Part shown: in pieces, positions 1 through 6,206 of the stretch
How the letters are laid out: each line of letters begins with the position of its first letter
Position numbering within the stretch: the stretch's first letter is position 1
Origin: Bacteroidales bacterium
GTDB lineage: Bacteria; Bacteroidota; Bacteroidia; Bacteroidales; UBA932
Direction: 5' to 3'
NCBI GenBank assembly: GCA_017614795.1
Contig: JAGABD010000017.1
Location: 1-14,209 of the forward strand
DNA length: 14,209 bases
Program-made: the position numbers and the translations under genes
The notes under the pieces: generated by a model
Told to the model about the DNA's origin: nothing
What the model saw: only the letters and a program-made list of their open reading frames with translations
Database searches by the model: none

Positions 1-719
1 ATGCAGTGGCAGATGTGGCTATCGCCAATCTCCCCGCTGACACCCAGGCTCTCCTCGCCTGCACCCTTCCCGACGGAACCACCGTCGAGAAAGCAATCGA
101 GGTGCAGACCGGCAAGTCCGGCGAGAAGACCGTCATCGCTTACTACGCTAAAGTGGAGGCTCCCTTCGTGGCTTCTTACATCCATACTCTCAACGGCAAA
201 CTCGGCGCCCTCGTGGGCTTCAACAAGGAAGTTCCCGCCGAACTCGGCAAGGGTGTCGTGATGCAGGTCGCTTCGATGAACCCCGTGGCAATTTCCCCTG
301 AGGATTGCAGCCAGGAGGTGATCGACAGCGAGCTCAAGATCGCCATCGAGAAGACCAAGGAAGAGCTTGTGCGCAAGGCTGTGAACGCAGCCCTCGAGAA
401 GGCCGGCATCAACCCCGCCCACGTCGACAGCGAAGACCATATCGCTTCGAACACCGCGAAGGGTTGGCTCACCGAGGCACAGGCGGACCAGGCCCGCGAA
501 ATCATCAAGACCGTCGGCGAACAGAAGGCAGCAAGCCTTCCCGAGCAGATGATCCAGAACATCGCGAACGGCCGTCTGCAGAAGTTCTTCAAGGAGCAGA
601 CTCTCGTAGAGCAGGAGTACCAGATGGGAGACGGCAAGATTTCCGTGAAGGCAGCCATCGCGGCAGCCGACAAGGACGCCAAGGTCGTCGCCTTCAAGCG
701 CTTCAGCCTGAACGACTAA
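1..719 (+). CDS. tsf: Elongation factor Ts, 5'-truncated by window edge
   Basis: EF-Ts is the cytoplasmic guanine-nucleotide exchange factor that recycles EF-Tu from GDP to GTP during translation. The reading frame is open from the first base and the first complete codon is at 3, so the gene begins outside the window. About 238 codons remain. The N-terminal UBA-like domain and its TDFVA motif are missing. What is visible matches the core: SYIHTLNGKLGALVGFNKE (about residues 57-75 of the fragment) is the dimerisation-domain signature, followed by a HVDS-like linker and the C-terminal segment with IANGRLQKFFKEQTLVEQ, the equivalent of E. coli EGRMKKFTGEVSLTGQ. The protein ends in VVAFKRFSLND, like the usual RFEVGEG end. 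The GTG at 6 is an internal Val, not a start. rpsB normally lies just upstream. A strong terminator follows, so it is transcriptionally separate from the genes to its right. Confidence 0.96.
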   Translation, partial: AVADVAIANLPADTQALLACTLPDGTTVEKAIEVQTGKSGEKTVIAYYAKVEAPFVASYIHTLNGKLGALVGFNKEVPAELGKGVVMQVASMNPVAISPEDCSQEVIDSELKIAIEKTKEELVRKAVNAALEKAGINPAHVDSEDHIASNTAKGWLTEAQADQAREIIKTVGEQKAASLPEQMIQNIANGRLQKFFKEQTLVEQEYQMGDGKISVKAAIAAADKDAKVVAFKRFSLND

Positions 720-737
720 GCATCGCTTAGGAACCCG

Positions 738-771
738 AACGGGGCCGGTTTTTAGCCGACCCCGTTTTTTT
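738..771 (+). terminator. Intrinsic terminator of tsf
   Basis: A 7-bp arm AACGGGG pairs with CCCCGTT. Inside it, one mismatched position is followed by a CGG/CCG extension and a TTTTTAG loop. A run of seven T follows the G of the closing arm (765-771). It lies 18 bases after the tsf stop codon and ends the translation-factor transcript before the lipoprotein genes. Confidence 0.9.
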
Positions 772-786
772 ATCTACAAATATTGC

Positions 787-794
787 TATATTTG
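787..794 (+). promoter_or_regulatory. Putative Bacteroidota -7 element for the CE12 unit
   Basis: TATATTTG matches the Bacteroidota sigma-ABfr -7 consensus TAnnTTTG and lies 18 bases before the ATG at 813. The expected -33 TTTG is poorly matched, because that position falls in the T-rich tail of the tsf terminator. It would drive the two esterase lipoproteins and the small gene between them. Confidence 0.5.
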
Positions 795-812
795 TAAAAA
801 TATCCACTTTTT

Positions 813-1841
813 ATGAAGTTTAAAACTATAACCATTCTCCTGCTTGCCGCTATGGCGGCGCTGTCCTGCGGCGAGAAGAAACTGACCCCCGATCCGGGTT
901 CCACCGGACCTCTTCCCGGAAAGATATCTATGAGCGGCTCGACAGTCGAGTTCAATTTCGAGCGTACCGGAGGCTCCGGCTCGGTGTCGTTTATGGCCAA
1001 CAGGGCCTGGAAGGCCAAGTCTTCCGACGCCTGGCTCACCGCCACTCCGACATCCGGCTCGAAGGGTGCTGAGAATACGGTGACCTTCACCGCCACTGCG
1101 AACCCCAATTACCAGGATGCGAAAGCCACGCTTTCCATTACCTGCGGCAACGCGGTAAAGACACTTACCATAATCCAGGCGGGCTACGGACTTCCGGCCC
1201 AGCAGCCCAAGCTCCTGCTCGCGGGCGATTCCATCTGCACCGAGTATGCAGAGTCGGCCGCTCCGCAGACGGGTTGGGGACAGTGCATCGGCGCCGCGCT
1301 TGGCGATGGTGTCCAGGTAGTCAATCTCGCTGTCGGCGGAGAGAGCACCAAGTCTTTCATCGATGAAGGCAAATGGGAAGAACTCCTTGCCCAGGTGGAT
1401 ACGGGCGATATAGTGATCATCAACTTCGGTCATAACGACGAAAAGACCGATGCGGCTCACGGCACGACGACATCCGTCTACAGCGCCAATCTTAAAAAGT
1501 TCGCTTCCGAAGTCCGCACCAAAGGCGGCAGCCCCGTTCTGGTAACCCCTATGAGCAGGCGCAATTTCAGCGATGCCGGAGTGTTGGCGCGCAGTCACGG
1601 GGATTATCCCAACGCGATGCGCACGGCCGGAGGCGATACAAGAACTCCCGTCATCGACCTTGAAGAGATTTCTTTCCAGTGGCTCGGCAAACTTGGCGAA
1701 GCCGCTTCCGAAGATTACTACGTCGTCAACAAGAGAGTGGGCGTGGACAACGACAATACCCACCTGGTCCTCGAAGGCGCGCAGCTTGTCGCCGGTTGGA
1801 TTGCAGACGGCCTGAAGAACATCGGACTTTGGGTATACTAA
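813..1841 (+). CDS. BACON-domain SGNH lipoprotein, rhamnogalacturonan acetylesterase-like (CE12)
   Basis: A 342-aa predicted lipoprotein esterase, probably removing acetyl groups from rhamnogalacturonan at the cell surface. The signal peptide ends in the lipobox AALSC (Cys19). Residues about 38-124 form a BACON domain, with WKAKSSDAWLTATPTSG, an ENTVTFTATAN strand and a closing TIIQAG; this module is thought to bind glycans or mucin. Residues about 131-342 are an SGNH hydrolase of the CE12 type: block I GDS (Ser140), GWGQ at 154-157, block II GGES (Gly175/176), block III FGHND (Asn208) and block V DNTH (Asp314, His317). All catalytic positions are intact. The ATG at 813 gives a clean signal peptide. 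The gene probably shares a transcript with the small gene and second CE12 protein that follow, whose catalytic domain is closely similar. Deacetylation of rhamnogalacturonan is inferred from the family; a xylan or other acetyl-ester substrate is possible. Confidence 0.9.
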   Translation: MKFKTITILLLAAMAALSCGEKKLTPDPGSTGPLPGKISMSGSTVEFNFERTGGSGSVSFMANRAWKAKSSDAWLTATPTSGSKGAENTVTFTATANPNYQDAKATLSITCGNAVKTLTIIQAGYGLPAQQPKLLLAGDSICTEYAESAAPQTGWGQCIGAALGDGVQVVNLAVGGESTKSFIDEGKWEELLAQVDTGDIVIINFGHNDEKTDAAHGTTTSVYSANLKKFASEVRTKGGSPVLVTPMSRRNFSDAGVLARSHGDYPNAMRTAGGDTRTPVIDLEEISFQWLGKLGEAASEDYYVVNKRVGVDNDNTHLVLEGAQLVAGWIADGLKNIGLWVY

Positions 1842-1856
1842 ACTACCTTATTTAAT

Positions 1857-1997
1857 ATGGATTATAATGGAATGAAGTACCCGTCGCCCGACGTCAGGGT
1901 GATGGAGTTCGAGGAGCAGGCGCCTCTATGCGATTCGCCCCTCGGAGAAGTCTTCCTGGACCAGGAAGCGTATGATGACGCAAACGGATGGCAATAA
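1857..1997 (+). CDS. Small protein (46 aa) preceding a fimbrillin-like lipoprotein
   Basis: A short reading frame, ATG to TAA, fills the gap between the two CE12 genes: 15 bases after the first and ending one base before the ATG at 1999. It encodes 46 residues with the core YPSPDVRVMEFEEQAPLC at residues 8-25. The same core pattern, Y-x-S-P-x-[VI]-x-x-[ML]-[ED]-[FI], six residues, then L-C-x-S, occurs without gaps in the 43-aa gene at 8332-8463, which also sits directly before a fimbrillin-like lipoprotein. Two independent copies in the same position argue for a real gene. It has no signal peptide or membrane segment, is acidic (many Asp and Glu), has one Cys and ends in Gly-Trp-Gln. Comparable short acidic peptides are often seen before surface lipoproteins in Bacteroidales. 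Function unknown; a leader peptide or a small secretion or assembly factor would fit. Confidence 0.75.
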   Translation: MDYNGMKYPSPDVRVMEFEEQAPLCDSPLGEVFLDQEAYDDANGWQ

Positions 1998-1998
1998 A

Positions 1999-4209
1999 AT
2001 GAGCAAGACAATGAAAAGATTGACTACACTTTTCGGCGCGATGCTCGTACTGGCATCCGCCGTCGGCTGCACCAAGGAGTTGCAGCAAACCAAACCCGCC
2101 GCAGGCGAGAAGATCGTTTTCACCGCTGTCCAGGACGACGGTCTCAGCAAGACCGCCCTCGACCAGAATTTCAGGATTCTCTGGGACGAGACCGACAGCA
2201 TCAGCATTTTCGCGGGTGCCAACGGCAGCAACACCCTGGCGAACGTGCAGAGCGTCACCAACGGTGGCCTCAACGCGACATTCGTCGGAGTCGCGGGATT
2301 GACAGACACCTATTACGCGCTTTCGCCCCGTCAGGCAAGCGCGACGATTTCGGGCGGCGTCATTACCGCTGAAATCCCCGTGGCCCAGGGAGTCGCCGTC
2401 GCGGGCAGTTTCGGCTCCAGGGCGAACGTCGCCGTGGCCAAGGCTTCCGGTTCGACTGTACTCAAGTTCAGGAATGTAGGCGCCATCCTCGGCGTCAAGG
2501 TTATGGACGAGGGCGTGACGGGACTGTCGCTGGTTTCTCAGGGACACGAGCCCCTCGCGGGCAAGGTGCAGGTCGACTGGAACGACGGCGCTCCCAGCAT
2601 CCTCGCAGTAAACGACCCTGTGGATTCGCTTTCTCTCGAAGGCCCCTTCACGGCCGGACAGACCTATTATTTCTGCGTGCTCCCAGGCACATACGCAAGC
2701 GGCTTCAAACTGGTTTTCCGCAAAGCTAACAAGTATGCGGAACTGACTAACGCCAAATCTCTGGCGGTGCCCCGCAACGGTAACTTCCTGCTCTACGAAA
2801 GCGCTGTGCCTTCGGCCAAGTGGGTGACCATCTGGCCCAACGATCCCGAGGCGTACGATTACGGCCTGAACAACGGGGCGACGCATAAGGCAAGTATCAC
2901 CAAGTCGAAATTCAACGTCGACGGCAGCAACAACATCCCCTTGGTCGTTGTGGACGGCATCACCTACGGAGGTGTTGAAGGAACCGGCGCAATGAACCAT
3001 GGCGGCAATAAGGTTCTCAGCCAGAAAGTGGCAAGCCAGTGGACTACCGAGTATCCCAGCATCATCCCCGCGTCGAGGTACTTCTCGTTCAAGATCAACA
3101 GGCCCGGAACTCTTCGGTTCTATGGTACCAGCGCCAGCCGTGATGCGGTCAAGGATACGGATGGCAATGTCATAGGGTATAACGTGAGGGTACCGACATA
3201 TTATCTTGCCATTATCACCAAGAAGAACGGTGTCACCGAAGCAAGCATTCTTCAGAGCATTACGCCCGAAGAGTATACTGACGGATGCGAGACCGTGAAT
3301 CGTACCGACTCGAACATATACTCGGATGCCTATGCGAAATACTGGATTTCGTTCACGATAACCAAGGATGTCCTCGAGGGAATCGACGAGGCGGCAAGGG
3401 TGTACCTGTTCCACAGGAATCCCGCCGTCAACACCCTCAATGTGCATTACTGGCCTCTCGAGTGGACCAGGGACGACAACGCTGTCGCTCCTGCGCGCAA
3501 GCCGGCGCTCCACCTCGCGGGCGACTCCACCTGCACCGAGTATTCGGCCGCTTCCGCTCCTCAGACGGGTTGGGGGCAGTGCCTTAACGCGGCTCTCGGC
3601 GGAGGTGTTCAGGTGAACAACCACGCCGTTGGCGGCGAAAGCACCAGGTCCTTCCTCGAGTCCGGCAAATGGGCTACCCTGGTTGCCGGCATCGCCACGG
3701 GCGACATCGTCACCATCCAGTTCGGCCACAACGACGACAAGGACAAGGGCAGCGCAAACTCGGCAAGGATTACGCATCCCTGGGAATACCTTTACGACGA
3801 CAATAGCCAGCCCATCGCCAATTCTTCGTATCAGGAGAACCTACGCAAGATGATCAACGACACCAAGGCGAAGGGCGGCATCCCCGTGCTGGTAACGAGC
3901 GTCAACCGCGACTTCTTCACGAGCGACGGCAAATGCAACCGCACCCTGCACGATTATCCTGCCTCCATGCGCGCGGTGGCAACGGAAACCGGCACCGACC
4001 TCATCGACGTGGAGCAGATCTCTTACGACTGGCTCACCGCGCTCGGCTCGAGGGAAGCTTCGGATCCTTACTATGTGACCAACAAGCGCGTCGACGGCAG
4101 CACCGCAAGCAATCCGGATTACACCCACCTCACCGACAAGGGTGCGCAGAAGGTGGCGGAATGGGTTGCCGCAGGCCTCAGGAGCCTCGGTCTCTGGACC
4201 TGGGATTAA
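1999..4209 (+). CDS. Fimbrillin-like/beta-sandwich/CE12 SGNH fusion lipoprotein
   Basis: A 736-aa predicted lipoprotein with three parts. The signal peptide ends in SAVGC (Cys24). Residues about 35-265 resemble the fimbrillin/FimB-Mfa2 family, with FTAVQDDGLSKTALD, ILWDETDSISIF and a TYYFCVLPG strand. Residues about 275-492 are an unassigned beta-rich module that may bind carbohydrate. Residues about 500-736 are a CE12-type SGNH esterase with GDST (Ser510), GWGQ, GGES (Gly545/546), FGHND (Asn578) and DYTH (Asp707, His710), so the active site is complete. Expected activity is removal of acetyl groups from rhamnogalacturonan at the cell surface. The catalytic part is paralogous to the gene at 813-1841, but the N-terminal modules differ. 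Start: an in-frame ATG at 1972 would overlap the preceding small gene. ATG 1999 is used; ATG 2011 (MKRLTTLFG) gives an equally good signal peptide and leaves the same 13-base gap to the small gene as seen at 8319-8331. Confidence 0.88.
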   Translation: MSKTMKRLTTLFGAMLVLASAVGCTKELQQTKPAAGEKIVFTAVQDDGLSKTALDQNFRILWDETDSISIFAGANGSNTLANVQSVTNGGLNATFVGVAGLTDTYYALSPRQASATISGGVITAEIPVAQGVAVAGSFGSRANVAVAKASGSTVLKFRNVGAILGVKVMDEGVTGLSLVSQGHEPLAGKVQVDWNDGAPSILAVNDPVDSLSLEGPFTAGQTYYFCVLPGTYASGFKLVFRKANKYAELTNAKSLAVPRNGNFLLYESAVPSAKWVTIWPNDPEAYDYGLNNGATHKASITKSKFNVDGSNNIPLVVVDGITYGGVEGTGAMNHGGNKVLSQKVASQWTTEYPSIIPASRYFSFKINRPGTLRFYGTSASRDAVKDTDGNVIGYNVRVPTYYLAIITKKNGVTEASILQSITPEEYTDGCETVNRTDSNIYSDAYAKYWISFTITKDVLEGIDEAARVYLFHRNPAVNTLNVHYWPLEWTRDDNAVAPARKPALHLAGDSTCTEYSAASAPQTGWGQCLNAALGGGVQVNNHAVGGESTRSFLESGKWATLVAGIATGDIVTIQFGHNDDKDKGSANSARITHPWEYLYDDNSQPIANSSYQENLRKMINDTKAKGGIPVLVTSVNRDFFTSDGKCNRTLHDYPASMRAVATETGTDLIDVEQISYDWLTALGSREASDPYYVTNKRVDGSTASNPDYTHLTDKGAQKVAEWVAAGLRSLGLWTWD

Positions 4210-4232
4210 TCACCCCGTGTTAATACTAAATA

Positions 4233-4258
4233 AAGACCGGAGCTCAGGCCCCGGTCTT
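4233..4258. terminator. Bidirectional hairpin between convergent units
   Basis: AAGACCGG (4233-4240) pairs perfectly with CCGGTCTT (4251-4258) around a 10-base loop. It lies between the stop of the CE12 fusion and the stop of the convergent Ig-like lipoprotein. The flanks are A/T-rich on both sides. On the minus strand the arm runs into TTTATTTAG, so termination looks better for that strand; on the plus strand the T-run is weak. Confidence 0.7.
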
Positions 4259-4280
4259 CATTATATATAAGGTATAAATC

Positions 4281-6197
4281 CTACAGATAGAGGAATGCTC
4301 TGGTGTAGGCTGCGGTGTTCTTCATCACCTCGCTCCTTGTTGCCGTATTGGACGAAACGGTGTATTTGAACACGTAGTCTTTATACTCCTCAAGGGTGGT
4401 CCAGTAGCTTCCGGATAAAGCGCAGTCTGCACTGATAGTGGCAAGCGATGATGTGCCGGTCGAGGCCTTCAGGGAGGCGTTGACTATGGCTGCATAGATG
4501 CCGAATTTCTGGAATTCATAATCGCCGGGCAGGAACCATCCCGTGGTACCCTTACCGTCCGAAATCTTAGGCACGTCGTTGAAAGCTTCAATACTATTGA
4601 TGCACATTACGGGATTGACCATATACTGTTCCTTCTTCAGGGAATAATACCTCATAAGAAGATGGGAAAGGAAGCCGCAGCTATTGTAAATGCAAGTATG
4701 ATGATCCTGAGGATTCGTCGACATATTGTACTGGCCGGTCCAATAATCCGCCTGTTCCGGGCTGAAAGTAAAGAAGGGTGCATTCTGCCTGGGCAATTGA
4801 ATATCTCCCTGGCCCGCAAGCTCACAATTCTCTTTCTGCCACTTCTGCTCCACTACCTCGTTCTTCTTTACGACCAGTGCGTGGACGGACTTGGCGTTCG
4901 TGAAACCGCAGAGCTTGCTCTTTCTGAAATCTTTATATTCATACAGACCCGTGGCGGAAGAACTGCTCTTGCACTGCGCGAGCAGGCTGCAGCCTAGGAA
5001 ATCATCGTTCTGAGGAAGTACCGTGGATACAATAACACCAACATAATTGTACCTGCCCGTAGGGTTCAATCCCGGATGAGCGAGCGGAGTGGTTGACCTC
5101 TTGCCCTGAGCGTTCACGTAGATGGGAGAAGCCCCGGCGAGCCTCAATCCGCAGTCCATAGACATAAAGTCGAATTTGTTGCTGTACACCCAGTCGCCTT
5201 CCTTTACGTCGTCTGCATCGTAATCCACTACGTAAATCTGGTAGGTTTCGGTAATGTCGGTGTTGTAGGGAGAACTGAAAGTGAGCGAGACCGGAGTGGC
5301 AGAACTAGAAGCGCCCGCAGTTACGGTACCGGAATCTCCTTCCAGAGTGACAGTAGCCTTTGAGGCGTACCTGGTGCTTGCGGTAAGATGCTTGATGGCA
5401 TTTGCCGGTTCGGTGGCAACCGTGAAGGGAGCGGATGCGCCTTTCTTGATTATGAGTTCCTTATCGGCGTTCAGGGTGTATTTGCCGGTGAAGTTCACTT
5501 TAATCTTGGTAGGAATAGGCAGAACGTCGGCCATGACGTGGTCGTTGATCCTGGTAAATCCCACAACGCCGACGGTAATGAACAACTCTGCTTCGCCCTG
5601 GCCTGTGGCTGAACTTACGGTGAGCGTGCCGTCCGCACCCAATTCGAGTCCGGAGAGGCCCTCCATGCTATAAGGCACAAGGTTGAACGCAGGCTGATAA
5701 TCGGTCGTTACCTCCCCGGCCGCATTCTTGATGATGGCCTTGAGCTGATAGGTGTCGTTGGCCGCAAGTTCAAGTCTGCCATCTACGAAGTGATCGTCCC
5801 TGACTATGCTTATCGAAGAAGGCAGCGCGGGGTTGTTCACGACGCTCACCAGGCATTCTGCAGATTTGCCGTCACCATATTTCGGGGTGATGGTAAGCGT
5901 GGCGTCACCGATTTTCTTAGGCGTGACGGTAATTCCGTCGTCCGCCACAGTGAAATCGATCACATCTTCGGGCTCACAGGTGACCCTAGCGTGCTTTTTA
6001 AGATTGGCACTGCTGGGAGTCAGATCGACCGGGATGAATCCGCTCTCGGACTCTTTATAGATCTGATAGACCTCGGAGACCAGGATGGTCTTGATATTGA
6101 CCTTGACTTCTTGTTTGGTCTCAACTTTCTCTTTTTTGCAGGAGATGGCAACTACGCCAATCAGAACGGCAAGACAAAGAAGGATAATCTTTTTCAT
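4281..6197 (-). CDS. Ig-like multidomain lipoprotein with FISUMP-like C-terminus
   Basis: A 638-aa predicted surface lipoprotein of unknown function. The signal peptide ends in VAISC (Cys20), followed by a Lys/Glu-rich tether. Residues about 30-120 look like a BIG2-type Ig fold (GITVTPKKIGDATLTITP). Residues about 125-235 and 236-328 are two more beta-sandwich repeats, the second opening with KIKVNFTGKYTLNADKEL. Residues about 333-638 form a Trp- and Cys-containing module whose end, GWFLPGDYEFQKF (553-565) and SGSYWTTLEEY (595-605) with a final TRAFLYL, resembles the FISUMP/formylglycine-enzyme-like folds common in these bacteria. No catalytic residues can be assigned. It starts 9 bases after the PL22-like gene stops, so the two are co-transcribed. 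The reading looks richer in A/T than the gene upstream. Roles in binding, adhesion or scaffolding next to the pectin enzyme are inference only. Confidence 0.8.
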   Translation of the reverse strand: MKKIILLCLAVLIGVVAISCKKEKVETKQEVKVNIKTILVSEVYQIYKESESGFIPVDLTPSSANLKKHARVTCEPEDVIDFTVADDGITVTPKKIGDATLTITPKYGDGKSAECLVSVVNNPALPSSISIVRDDHFVDGRLELAANDTYQLKAIIKNAAGEVTTDYQPAFNLVPYSMEGLSGLELGADGTLTVSSATGQGEAELFITVGVVGFTRINDHVMADVLPIPTKIKVNFTGKYTLNADKELIIKKGASAPFTVATEPANAIKHLTASTRYASKATVTLEGDSGTVTAGASSSATPVSLTFSSPYNTDITETYQIYVVDYDADDVKEGDWVYSNKFDFMSMDCGLRLAGASPIYVNAQGKRSTTPLAHPGLNPTGRYNYVGVIVSTVLPQNDDFLGCSLLAQCKSSSSATGLYEYKDFRKSKLCGFTNAKSVHALVVKKNEVVEQKWQKENCELAGQGDIQLPRQNAPFFTFSPEQADYWTGQYNMSTNPQDHHTCIYNSCGFLSHLLMRYYSLKKEQYMVNPVMCINSIEAFNDVPKISDGKGTTGWFLPGDYEFQKFGIYAAIVNASLKASTGTSSLATISADCALSGSYWTTLEEYKDYVFKYTVSSNTATRSEVMKNTAAYTRAFLYL

Positions 6198-6206
6198 ATC
6201 GGTTGT

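Noticed and set aside
786..1763. A 325-codon minus-strand frame opposite the first CE12 gene
   Set aside because: Shadow of a gene with intact BACON and SGNH motifs; no independent support.
1972..1998. Upstream ATG as start of the CE12 fusion
   Set aside because: It would put nine polar residues before the signal peptide and overlap the small gene 1857-1997.
1894..3777. A 627-codon open frame on the minus strand
   Set aside because: It lies fully antisense to the fimbrillin-like/CE12 fusion, whose motifs are clear. It has no recognisable domain or signal peptide and reflects high G+C at third positions.
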